From the NCBI RefSeq assembly GCF_963678635.1, contig NC_087066.1, positions 6,415,954 to 6,479,953 of the forward strand: 64,000 nucleotides of DNA, given 5' to 3'. Source of the stretch: Symsagittifera roscoffensis (taxonomy: Eukaryota > Xenacoelomorpha > Acoela > Convolutidae). The first letter of the stretch is position 1. Each line of letters opens with the position of its first letter. Shown here piece by piece: positions 10,121 through 22,300 of the stretch. A program made the translations under genes and the position numbers. The notes beneath the pieces are model-generated. The model saw only the letters and a program-made list of their open reading frames with translations, was not told where the DNA came from and did not search any database.

Positions 10121-10145
10121 AGTCTTGAGAGGGAAAAAAAGGGGC
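10121..10145 (+). other. candidate polypurine tract
   Basis: An uninterrupted purine run (GAGAGGGAAAAAAAGGGG) lies 25-30 nt after the last ORF of the block and is followed by CTCGAGTGTAAAC. The position fits the plus-strand primer of an LTR element, with an LTR starting at TGTAAAC. No matching 5' LTR was found in the window, so this is tentative. Confidence 0.35.
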
Positions 10146-10529
10146 TCGAGTGTAAACTCGGATGAAATCCGAGGTCACGAAAAAGAAATTTTAACGAAAC
10201 AAGTATTGTTATTAATATGCTAAAGTTATTATATAAATCAGAATGTTGCATGACAATTTCCTGATTGGATAGGACAAAAGAAATTTTAATCACAAGCTTC
10301 AGAAAAAGGATTTATAAGGTGCAGGTATATGAAAATTTTGATTGCTGTTCAGCGATAGTGTGACAATTTTTTATGATTGTGAATTTTGGGGTGTAGATAA
10401 ACTTAAGTCTGCTGCAAAATTCTGTAAATGACCACTGGCACTATATATTGAGCAACACTCGGTATTCTGGGGACTCACTGGCAGGCGGCAACACGCGAAG
10501 AGGACATCAATCTTGAGTCCGGAGAGTAT
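10146..10529. other. AT-rich stretch, possible LTR remnant
   Basis: There is no ORF. It begins with a small inverted repeat (CTCGGATGAAATCCGAG) and contains GCATGACAATTT near 10245, similar to the LTR-start word seen near 1103. A TATATA-like word lies near 10443. It could be a decayed LTR; the evidence is weak. Confidence 0.25.
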
Positions 10530-10758
10530 GTGCCAGTCGGTCATATTTGGAAGTTTGACCTTGAGGAATACGAACTACGTCCTTTTGGGAGGAAATTTAG
10601 TTTTCACAAATTCGAATTGAGCCTGTCATGCCAAACTTTTTTGCGAGAAAGTTGAGCATGACAGGCTCAATTCGATTTTTTGAAAAACTAAATTTCCCCT
10701 CAAAATTACGTAGTTCGTATTCCTCAAGGTCAAACTTCCAAAAATGACCGACTGGCGC
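10530..10758. repeat. long hairpin (foldback/MITE-like) inverted repeat
   Basis: Arms of ~102 bp (10530-10631 and 10656-10758) are near-perfect reverse complements around a 24-nt loop. The outer ends are GTGCCAGTCGGTCAT and ATGACCGACTGGCGC; the inner ends are GCCTGTCATGC and GCATGACAGGC. Mismatches are few and mostly single bases. It has no coding capacity. This is the structure of a foldback or palindromic non-autonomous element. Confidence 0.85.
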
Positions 10759-11453
10759 AGTTCATGAATCTTTTGCGAGAGATGCAAGTCTTCTCGTGGT
10801 TTGTCTAAAAATTTATGCTTAAGCTCAACTTTTTCTTCATATGCAATAATGAAGAAAGCAAACATTTATTGTAAAAAAAACTTGAATTCTTGCAAAAAAA
10901 AGTGATATCGCTGACTTCGAGTGCTATTCACTATCCTAATCCTCAGCTTTTTTTGATATTTTTGATCAACATACATGCAAAAATGGTTTTCTTATCGATC
11001 AATTATTTAACAAAGAAATGACAAACTTTAACTATTAACAGTTCATAAAAAAACTTGTTACAAATTTTTATCAAGTGCGGAAAAATTTAATGATATTTCT
11101 CCTGAGATGTGAAATTTTCTCTGATATTTTCAATGTGTGCTAAAAAACACTTTTTTTGAGTTTCTGCAAGATGCAAAAAAAGCGATGATGTTTTTCTCGT
11201 GTGTGCAAAATATGTAATGATTTTTCAATATGTGCGGAAAAAAGTTCTCAAAGATTTTTAAAAGATATCAAAATTGGTTTCTATATTTTTACCAGGTTTG
11301 CAAAACTTTGTAAATTGTTTTGCAATTTGCGAAACTAATTTTTTTTTTCAACAGTTGTGCAGTTTTTTAAACTCAATTTGGTTATCTCCTAAAACTGTTT
11401 GTTTCTATCTCTTAAAAAAAGACTAGATAAAAAAGCATAAGACAACAACCAAA
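10759..11453. other. AT-rich non-coding DNA
   Basis: Long A and T runs and repeated TGTGC(G/A)AAAAA words are present (11080-11240). I see no supported gene. Confidence 0.6.
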
Positions 11454-11887
11454 ATGTTTACAAATCAAAAAGATTTCAAGCAGCTGAAGATCCCAATGGA
11501 GCGGAAAGCTGTTCTTGCCTCCATCACCGGTGGTTTACCTCGTGGTTTGCTCACTGGAGTCCTTGGTTCATAGAACCCCTCATCCTCTTCGAGTGTAATT
11601 GGGTTCTCCCCAGATCTTCCTTCTTCTCACGAGAAGAGGAAATCGCTCAAAGGTTGAGAAACATATCTGGAGTCAGGAACCTCGGGATAATCCATCTCAA
11701 CTTTTTCTGCAATCTGCCACATCATTCCCATCTTTTCAAGTTGATTCTGGATGATGTGAACCTGCATCTGTCGATGTTCCCTGAAGTCTCTCATCACGAT
11801 CTCGGTCATGTGCCAAACTTGAAATCGGATATTCATTTTAGCCAAGAAAATCCCAGACACTGACTCGAGCACCTTGATTGTCATCAA
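11454..11887 (-). pseudogene. possible coding remnant, unknown
   Basis: On the - strand an 86-codon frame (11627-11887) ends at one TGA, and the same frame is open for a further ~50 codons (TLEEDEGFYEPRTPVSKPRG) to about 11470. The product would be Met/Gln-rich, then acidic, then basic. No family is recognised. A diverged, further-decayed copy of part of it lies at ~12400-12600, so it was duplicated before decay. Confidence 0.3.
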
Positions 11888-12900
11888 TTCTGGTGAAACT
11901 TCACCGAGTGCTTAAGATCGTTATTATGAGCCGAGAAGATCATACTGAGAAATAAGTTGAAGATACGGATCCAAAACAAGGAATATTTGTAATTTAGAGC
12001 TGAGAGAGGAGCCAGATGATGGTAGTTGACTTTGAAAAAGATTGATTTTACTTAAGAGTGAGGAGTATCTTCAGCTCAAATGTGTGGGTTAACCAATCAG
12101 ATTAGATTTTCCGTATATGCGTTGTAATTGTATCCAATAAGACTTCAGCTTTCTTCCAGGAAAATTCTGATGAAAAGTCGTATCAAATCAGAACTAAGGT
12201 TCCACTGATGGCATATTTTTCAGTTTGCTGTTTCCGATTACAAAAACTGTTAATTTATCTCAGTATGTTGTATCCAATCAGAAAAAAAAGTTGAAAAAAA
12301 AAATCTTCCAAAAAATTAGTAATGTGCACAACGGAAGTTGCAAAATTCATAAACCACAGGTTTTTTGCTGTAAAAATAAAAAGTTCATTCTCACTTGCTA
12401 AGAATCTTCTTCCGTCATTTGCTTTTATCCAAATTGCATCCATGTGATGAGTACTTGCACCGTATAATGTTTGTCAAAATCCCTTCGCATCACTTCCACC
12501 ATGTGCCAGACTTGAATTTGGATACATATTCTTGCCAAAAAAAAAATTCAGAGAAAATTTCTCGCATTTGGATATGTACTAGATCAAACAAAAACTCTAC
12601 CGAGTACATAGGGTTGCTGTTTTGCACTGAAAAAATGATTTTGAACAATAAGTTGAATTAATGAAAAAGACTGAGTGAGACAAAAATTTTGAATGATTTA
12701 GAGCTGGGATAGGAGGTAGTTGTGGGTGGTTAAATTGGAAATGAAATGTTTTTCTATTTAAGAGTGGGGCTACCTTCAACTCAAATGTGGAGGTTGGACC
12801 AATAAAAACTGATTTTCTTTATTTGGTTTGTAGTCGTGTTTAATAATATCTCAGCTTCCTATTATGGAAATTTCAAACAAAAGTCGTGTTCAAACAGAAG
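11640..12900. repeat. diverged local tandem duplication (~650-700 bp offset)
   Basis: Segments around 11780-12200 and 12430-12900 are alignable. Landmarks are the CATGTGCCA-ACTTGAAT region (11808 and 12500), the GGTTRACCAAT region (12087 and 12790), and AAAAGTCGTRTCAAA-CAGAA near 12170 and 12885. Divergence is substantial, so the duplication is old. Confidence 0.6.
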
Positions 12901-13504
12901 TAATTTCCATTAATGTTTCCAATCACAAGAAAATATAATTTATGTTATGGTGGCGTACACAATAAGGGAAAAGTTTGCCATCATAGGACTGCACAAAAGC
13001 AATCAAAAAAACTAATGATCATAGAATGTTTGCTGTAAAAATAAGAAATATCGCTGTCATAAGTAACAAAAGAAAGAAAATTATAACAAATTCTATGTCT
13101 TCAAATTCTTTCATCAAGTCAATTAAATTTTCTGCATATAATAAAAAAATTGATGCAAATTTTTGAGTTGATAGTCAAGTTTTTTGACTTTGATGAAAAC
13201 TTGAAAGCATAGATCGAAATTGAAGAATTTTTCAAAGCTAATCTATGGAAAATATTTTTCCAAACCTAAACATACAGGAATTTGAACTTTGAAAATCATT
13301 TACAAATTTTTGCCAAGTTTGGGAAAAATTGATGAATTTGGAAATCGGGTTAAAAAGAATCTACATATTTTTCATCACTGAGGAAATCACAAGAAATGTT
13401 TTCTTTTTTCCTTGCAGAGTAACTCATTCACGGAAAATGGGGCTTCCAGACTCTGTCCTACCCGAACTTTTACTCTGACATACGCAAGTGAAAATTCTTT
13501 TATC
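12901..13504. other. AT-rich non-coding DNA
   Basis: No ORF, RNA gene or repeat structure is supported here. A TTTTCCTTGCAG acceptor-like string at ~13407-13418 may be the remnant of a splice site belonging to the polymerase gene that follows. Confidence 0.5.
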
Positions 13505-16366
13505 TAAAAAGAACAAGGAGCCATACAAAAATCGTTTGTGTCTTTTCCGCACATTGGCCATGTATATGAGTGGACACAATGATCTCGACTCTCACACTTC
13601 TAGATACTTCACAGAATTCAGAACAAAGTCTGGGTATGATCCTTGAAAATTTCATGTGATTTCAGTAGGAGACTTACCTGTTGTCGAGGAAATTGTCCAA
13701 AGAAACATCTCTATGTACGATTCCGAAACATTGAAGTAGCTGTCAACAAAAAAAAATAAAAGATCTTTGATCGAACGAGGTAAAACAAACTTTTCAAGCA
13801 CGAGGACGAATGCACTGAAGATTCGGAAGAAGCAGATATGTCAACCCAAATTTTGAAAATTCAGCAAACAAACTGTTTAATTTGAAACAAAATCTGGAGA
13901 CATATTTAAAAATTTTACATGTTTTTCGATTTAACAGCGGCACTAAAAATCGAGCCTGATCAAGTCCCAATTCATACCCTATTTGATTCGGAAAAAAAGA
14001 ACAAGAAACGTCAGTTATCAAAAAAGCAAACCGTTTAGTTTCCTTCAAGAATTTTCTTGGTTGGAGCAACAACTCTGAACTGTTTTGTCAAAGCCTATAA
14101 AGCTAGCGAAACCAAAGGATTCTTCCGCTATAAGTGGTTAGATAACCAGAACAAATTTGATATTCCCGAATTGCCCCCGTATGAATCTTTTTCAGTAAAC
14201 TTCAAATCAACAATCCTCTAGACAAAGACTTTAAGCACTATGAGAAACTGAGGAAGAGTGGGCTTGACGAGTAAAAAGCAATATAAAAAGTTTCGAATCA
14301 GGACTGTAACCCATCTGGTTTGGACAGATACAGTAACATACAAGAGACTTGGAAGAAAAACGAATGACTGTGTTTAAAGAGTTTATGCAGGGGTATAACA
14401 ACAAGGATGTTGTTCCAACTCAGGAAGCAAGACAAAAACGATTCGGTTTTATTATAACAAGCTGGTAGATTTGTTGAAACTTGGATGTACGCTTCCGAAT
14501 TAAGCATAAAAATGTCCAGAAATCTATAAATTATAAGTCTTATCCATTTTGCGAGTGATAAAGATTTGAGTGAAAGAAGTCCGAAAAGACATTACTGGTG
14601 GTCATTTGAGTGTGTTCACGCGAAAAACTGCAGATGATGAGACGTTCATCAAAAGCTTATCACTTATATGTAAATCGATCGTTGGAATTGATGCAAGCCA
14701 GCGTTACCCAATTTCAAAATGTCAAGATTATCCAACAGGACTGCACACGAAATCGGAGTATGACACCAATAAGAGAAAATTGAAAGTAGATATAAAAGAT
14801 CACGTAAAAATGAGAATATGGTCATGTCTTTCTACCAGGAACAAATATCAGAACGCAAAAGGGAGCTTTTTCTCATCTGGAAAACAGCAGAAAATTTGAC
14901 TGGTTTAATAGAGACGGTTATTGTGATCAGTGTAAAACCATATTCGATGCAATGGTATGCTACTACAATTTTTTTGTGTCAAGAAGCTCGTCGTTCCTTA
15001 ACAGTTCAGTATATTGAGCGAGGTAATAAGAACAGAGAACTGGATAATATGAAACGGGAGCACAGAAAAGAGAAGTGAAACGATACAAAACTGAAGAAAC
15101 GTGGGTGTGAGTGGTGGGAACTTTTCAAACTAATAACAAGATCACAAATCATGTCAGAACCCACTTCTCATACAAAATACCACTTTCTGCGGACTCCGTT
15201 TTAGCAAAAACAAAAATGGATCTCTTTTTTTCTATTTTCAGTGCCATTTAATTGTTCCAGATGAACTAAAATCTAAATTTGCCAATTTTCCTCCAAATTT
15301 CAAAGTCACTGAATTTGGAAGAAACTATTTTGGATACTAAATGAAAAGACATTTTACCGAGAACAAAACGTTAACAATCCCTCAGATAATGCTTATATCA
15401 AGCTTCAAGGTAGAAAGTGGATTACTTAAAACTTCTTTGTTCAATTTCCATTCGGAACTGGGATAGCAGTTCACCAAATTTTTCGTTTTGTTGAGTATTC
15501 TCTTGAGAAATGTTTTAATATTTTCGTTCAGCCAGTGGTTGATGCTAAAAGAGAAGGAAAGCCTCTGTCAAAAAGCAACTATGCATTTTTTGGCTGTTTC
15601 ATCCAATGGATAGCAGATCATTGATAGATCAAGGCATACAATCACGGAGTATCTCTGTAATGAAGAGACTCACATGGCAAACAATGAGCCCCTTTTCAAA
15701 AAAAGTGAATGTGGTTGAGAAAGACTTATTTTGGTTGATTTGATGTTATCAACCATTGAGCCCAGAGAGCCCATCTTTGTAGCATTTTTCAAGCTTCAGC
15801 ATGCAAACTTGGAAATATTGAAGCTCTACTACAACTTCTTTGACAATATCTGTGATGTAAAACAAATTGAAGAGTTGGAGGCGGATACTTTTTTTACTAA
15901 GCGTTTGCTGAAGAAAATTTATACACTGTATCCAACCAATTAGGAGAAATATGTGGAAAAATGAGTGAAAAGGACAGAGGAGGCTCTTTTATGGCCGATG
16001 GAAAATCTATTTTCTTCCCTCACACGTGTTTCAGTACCCATGAAAAGCATGATAAATGGGAGCTGCGAATTTTGAAAGAGAGTCTTAGTTGAACAGAAAT
16101 GGTATGTTTAGGTACAAAACATAAAGCTGCTATGAGAACAAGTCAGATACATTCAAATTAAGTAGTAAAGGGTTGAATAATGAGTTCTAGAAGATTCTGG
16201 AGACGTACCCATGTCAAAGTACAAAATAGCACTCGATAAAGCAATCAGACTGACATCTACAAATAGAGGATTGAGAAACGTAGACGATATGGTGGCAACA
16301 TTTGAGCAAAAAGGAAAGGACGTAAATATTTTTGACCAAAGAGACATTTTCAAGTTGATGCAATAA
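13505..16366 (+). pseudogene. Maverick/Polinton-type protein-primed DNA polymerase B, decayed
   Basis: Short frames on the + strand, read across many stops and frameshifts, follow the order of a family-B polymerase of Maverick/Polinton elements. An N-terminal patch comes first (13505-13640, KNRLCLFRTLAMYMSGHNDL). An exonuclease-region patch and FLVGATTLNCFVKAYKASE (14050-14100) lead into FFRYKWLDNQ and ELPPYESFS. The palm motif-A region IVGIDASQRYP is at 14680-14710, followed by CQDYPTGL. ITEYL and EPREPIFVAFFKLQHA lie at 15640-15800. The motif-C region ELEADT at ~15880 lacks the expected second Asp. The tail SKYKIALDKAIRLTSTNRG leads to a TAA at 16364-16366. Such polymerases replicate Maverick elements by protein priming. 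This copy is dead. No Maverick integrase, ATPase or capsid gene was found nearby. Family assignment is from recognition of the motif series. Confidence 0.7.
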
Positions 16367-19300
16367 ATACAAAACCATTAAACTGACAAAAACTGATGCA
16401 GTGCAAAAAACTTATAATAAGTGAAAACAATTATTAAACTTCTGTACAATGCAGTTTTTTCTTGGTTTTTTGTTTTTCATTATAAAATGATTTATAAACT
16501 TTCTTTGTACCTAATTTTTTACTCAAGTTTCATCAGAGTTTAGCTGGGTCAAGCATATGAATCTCATATGAAACAATTCATAGTTTAAACTAAATCGAAT
16601 ATTATCGTGTTTTTGAATTTTTTTAGAAAAAAAAATTTTGATAAAAAACATCAATTTTTGATAAAAACTGTTATCATTGACTTACCATGAACCAAACAAC
16701 ATAATATAAAACCTGCAATACACAACCTACAAGTAATAAACCAATGAGGTCTCCGTTAAGAAATGGAGCCCCAAGACTTTTGCGAAAAAAACTAGAGAAA
16801 AACAAAAAAAAAACATTTTTCTTGCCATTCTCTTAGCATTAGAGTGAAGCCTTACCAATCCTTCTCCCCATCTGAATACCTTGTAGAATCTAAACCCAAT
16901 GTTAATACTTAGCATGGCTGACCAAAAAATTATAATGTATTTTAATACATATGTTTAGTCAGGCACCCCTCCCCCAATCTCCCTCACTCATCTATTACTG
17001 TTGATATAGACTGATTGAGAATTGCATTATACATAAAGCTTGCTTTTTCGATTTATGTTTAAATGTAAGAAAATTCCCTTAAAGGTAAGGCTCGGAATTG
17101 GACCTGGTTGGTTGACATTGAAAGTGCTACACCAAATAGGACGAATTCTATTCTGTTTTTTTTTTCACCTTTACCAGCAAATGGTTTATAAATTTGCATA
17201 ACTGTTTTTGATAACTTTTTTCCTATTTGACTCTTTTCAAAAAAAAATTAAGTCGCTTACTAAAAAATGTTGAGACTTTTCAAATCTCCCATATGTTCTC
17301 AAGTTCTTTCCTTGCTTATTGATATGTCGTCCTTGAATTGAAACGAAAAACTTGCATGTCTTGAGCTTCTGTAGTGGTTACACCCCTCAAAATGCATCAA
17401 AACATCGTAAAACGTGTGGGATTTTGAGGTATAAAATTTGCAGTTTTCATAGTTATATCATCAGGTAGCTGAATATATATTTCAAGAAAAAGTATTCTTT
17501 TTGTCCAAACAATATTCTCTAAGGTGATGGAAAACACGCTCCGCAATTTCCAAGCTCACTTCAAGATACGGTAAATTTTAAATATACATTAAAAAATTTA
17601 GTAAAGATATGAGAAGTTACGATAAACAAGGGTTTTACTCAGAAACTGTAACTTGTAAAAGTCTAAGAACAATAAAAAAGTCTGATATAAAAAAGTTTTA
17701 TTTTTAAAAATACTATCAACACATTTCGTAATCGTTCAATTATACACTTTTTCAAAAAATCTGGTTGATGATAAAACCAATTGGAGCAGCACGGATTGTA
17801 ATTATCATGAAACTCTTAATTTAATTCAATTTAAAACATATATTTTACGGTAATTAGTAATTTTGTAGCAAGCTTACAGGGATCATGTTGTGTTAAATTT
17901 CAGTAATACTACATAATATGAGTTAATAATGAGATACGTATTAGAGTAAAATTGTAAAAAAAATTACTGGTCAGATATAAAAGAAACGACCAATTGAATC
18001 GGTTTGTCTATAAATATTTTCATAAAGTTCGCAGCTCATTGTCTTGGCATGAATTTACGGGTAAGCGCGTTTTCAAGCAGATAAATGGTCGCTTATGTAT
18101 CGAAATTTAAAATTTTTTTTACTGTTTTTGATAACAAACATGGAAAAAATGACATTTCTGATAGACCATAGACGTTTAAAAAATATTATACATTAGTGTG
18201 CACTAAAAATTCACTTCAAAATTAAATGTTGAGAGTGAAACAAGCACATACATTTATCTGTTTCCGATTTTTTCGGCAAGTTCTTCGCAAATGAAACTTT
18301 TGATGTCCCATTTGCATTGCTTTATTAAAAATCTTTAAAGAGATACAGTTTTTCCAGTAAATACTTGCAAAATATGGAATCAATCCGAGAATGATAGATC
18401 AAGCCGAAAAAATCGAGCCGAACTACGGTATAGCGCGTTTCAAAAAATGTAATGAGTTAACAGTTTAAAGGGTTGAAGTTTTTTGTCAAAAAAAGGAATT
18501 AAAATCTTTAGGAGTTTTGAGATAATTTTGCTTCAATTTAGATTATAAGTTATAGATAAAGATAAAAAATTTAAAAAACCCATCAAGTATGAGTAATTAT
18601 GGTTAGTTTTCATTTGACGAATGAAGTAAAATTGTATATAAATTTGGATGTTTTAGGGTTTTCCTCGAAGTAACACAACTCTGAGACAAAAATGTTTGAT
18701 TACTTGATACAATTTTTCACTGAATTACCTATGCTTTTTGTTGAGATCATTCAAAAATAGTTCGTTTGTTAACCAATAAAAGAAGCAAAAATTATAAACT
18801 TCCTTTCAAAATCCACCTTTATATATAATTTTGTTTCAAAAAAACCTAAAACTTTTTTGTTGTGAAAAAATTCTTGTGAAAGCATTAAAAGTTTTTCTGG
18901 AGATTTTTATATATAAAAAACTATTCAAATAGACAAAATTTGAAACTAATATTTTTGCTCTGGTGAGCTTCAGATTATTTCAGTTTGAAAACTAGTAGGA
19001 ACTGTAGAAATTTTGTTTAAAGAATGTTGCTATAGTTTCAAAGAAATTGTTCAATTGATACAGTTCATAGCGGGATTTGGTTTTCTGAAATTTTTTAATT
19101 TTTTTTTTTTTTCGGACGCTTCTTATAGCTCATAATTTAGGAACTAGGTTTCTTTGCTTTTTTCTACTTGGGCTTCAGTGAATAGAACTACAAAAAACTA
19201 AAAGAAAAATGAAACTACTGTAGCAAAAAACAACGAAACTTTTCAGATGAAAGCCAACGTATTTGTTCTTATTTCATTTACAAAAATTTTTGTAACAGTA

Positions 19301-22300
19301 CAGGTATTTTTTCTCATTTCTACCATAAGCTTAAGTATTTCAATTTCAGAGCTACAAATTTTTCCAATTCTCTGTCATTTGAACATTTTTGAAATACTTC
19401 TGATAAACATTCAGAATAAAACAGTTTCTAACACTATTATGCCTGAAAACAAGATTTTAAGTTATTACAAAAGGTATGAGTTCGCTAGAAAATCTTTCTG
19501 TAAAAACTGAAAAGAATATTGATTTCTGCTAAAGGTAAGCGTATTCAAAACACAGAGTAATTTTTAAAGGGTTGCACTTCTAATGTTACCTCTGCAATCA
19601 AATTTTTCGTTCCAATGATACTAATTTTTGTCTCAATTCCCCGGTACTGCCTATATGTTTCATGCAAAGTGAGTTCAAAAGCAAAAACCTACATATAACA
19701 AAAAGTAGAAACAAACTTAAATTATCGTGAGTTATCCGTAGACACTTTTTTTATGTTGTAGAAGCAAAAAGAGAGATAGTGATCAGTTAAGAAGAAGTTC
19801 TGGTTTCATTTTATTCACACTCTAATATCCTTTCAAGCATTTTTAAATTTAATTTAACATTAGCAACATTTTTCATCAGTAAATATGACTTAAAAAAATT
19901 ACGTAAAAACTTCTCAGAAAATGTAGTTCTTTTTTAAAAATTGTGTTGATCATTGACAAAAAACCGAGGATGAGTATTACTAAGATTGATCATTTGAAGT
20001 GAATTCTTAAACAAAAAAGATATTTGGCGGAACAAAAAAAAGTTTACTTTTGCTTTCATATAAAGTTGTAAAATGGGAAAAAGTGGATAGACGCTGAGTC
20101 TAATATGAAACACTTTACTTCAATTGTTCAAAAATTATGATAATTTTCATATTTTTTCCGGAGTTTGGAAGTGTAAGCATAGCTTCAGCTGATCTGAGTT
20201 TTGTTTCTGGTTTTCATAACACTGTATACCACGCGTCTTATCTTAAATTATATCAAATTTCAAAGTATTTATTTTTTTGAAAAAAAAGGAGAAAAAGCTC
20301 ATTTTTTAATAAAAGTTCTCTGCCATTGTCTTAACAGGAAACCAATTACTTATTATTTTGGTTTTCACGATTACCACGACATAGTAGTGGGGAATGACGA
20401 ATAGATCGAGAACAACCTAGAAATAGTGTGCCGAAAATAGTGGGCGATTTGTCTTCAATATATACTACTCAGCATGTGCCTGTATGCCGCCATGTCCCCT
20501 TGTTTATCCCTGTACACCGTATACACCCATCCTTCCAACAAAACAGAAAAAAAAATATACAAATCTGATAGAAACTGAAGATGAATTTGTTGATTAAAAA
20601 CTTATAAAATTCTGCATTAAAATAGAAAACTGATAGAAAAAAAGAGACCAGTTAAGTACAAAAGTCAATTACACCAAAAAAACATCAAAGCAATGTCTGA
20701 ACTGATTATAATTTTGCGAAATACTCGTTCAAAAAAAAATTGTCGACGTTTGAAATTGAAAAACTCAAATTCAACACAAAAGCAAAACTGAGATTCCACC
20801 ACTTGCGACAAAAATACTCAAAACCGCTAAGTCGAAAAAAACCCATAAATTTGGCTAAAAATTATCTTCATCTGTTTTTTTTTGACTGAACTCTCAATTC
20901 GGCAGAGTAATTTTTGAGAAAAATCTAAAAAATTCCAAGAAGGTCCAAAAAAACTTTTTTCTAAAAACTATAGCCTTCTCTAAATCAAAAAGGGCATGCC
21001 AGCTAATCCAGCAAATTTTTTCGAAATCTGTTACTCCAATTCAACCATCAATATTGAAAAAGGAAGGATCCAGATTTTGAGAACGAAAAAAACTTCGCAA
21101 AAAAGGTCAAAGCTTCAAAAATTTGACTTTTCGTTGGGCGATTAATTTTTTTCTGTAAGACAGAATATCAGATTCGGCAGGGAAGTTTTCGATAAAAGTC
21201 ACAAAATTTCCAAAAAAGGATCGAGAACCGAAAAAACTTAAGATTTCCGAGAATTAAATAATTTTTCTGCTAAGAATGGAGCGTAGCCCCTTATGCCGGG
21301 AGGGTTTTTGCGTTCTGTTTGTTCGATTGAGCCGTTAAATTAAAATATGAGAGGGTAATTTTTGAGCCAAACGGGGAAAATTTCATAAAAATGACCAATC
21401 AATCAAAAAATGGCATTTTTGATGCCACATTTTTTTTAAATTAGAACCTGCTCGTAGCGACTGATATGGAAGAGATCAGCACTACCTATTTTTGCCATCG
21501 AAATCCTCGTCTCAGATTTGGCTCGGTAGTCTCTGAGAGAAAAAGAGAACAAAAACCCTAAAAACTGAATCAAGCATTGCCCATGTTTATATTTGTAATG
21601 TAACACAAAAAATTATATTAATTCGTGCCCATTTATTGCAATAATTGTCGAGAAACAAAAAAACTTCATCCAAAAGTTAAAAAATTTGCCGAAGCATCTC
21701 AAAAAAAAGATGTCCTTATACCTGATTTAGTTGGGCAGGAATTTATGCGATAAAACATAAGCCAAATCGTTCAGTAAAAAAAAACAAAATCTAATTATAA
21801 AAAATTAGACTTGGGAAACCGTCAAATTTAGTAGAAAACACTAAAATCAAAAAATAAACGATTCATTACAAAAAAAGTCGTCGATAACCAACAGCACTAG
21901 ACAATCTGAATTCAATTTAAACAAACAAAAGTTCAACCGACCGTAAGTAGGCCGAAAATCAAGAACCCAAAAAAAAAGTTTCCGTGAAAATTATTTGAAA
22001 AAAACTAACCCGGAATCGGACTACACATATTTACTACCCAATCAAAAATAGTTATACTTAATTTTTCAAAAGTTTGGGCATATTCACCCTTCCTACAAAA
22101 TAGACCCTTCTGGAACGAAGTTTTTTACGGGTAAAAAACATAGTACCCGATAACATATACTCGCTTATTGCAAGGGTCGAAAAATTATGCGATTCGGAGA
22201 GGACCATAAACGTTACTTTTTTGAAACTATCTAAATATTAGGTTAACAAGCCGATAAAGTTGATGCCAAAATAATTTTGTCCTAATGAAATTTATAAGCA

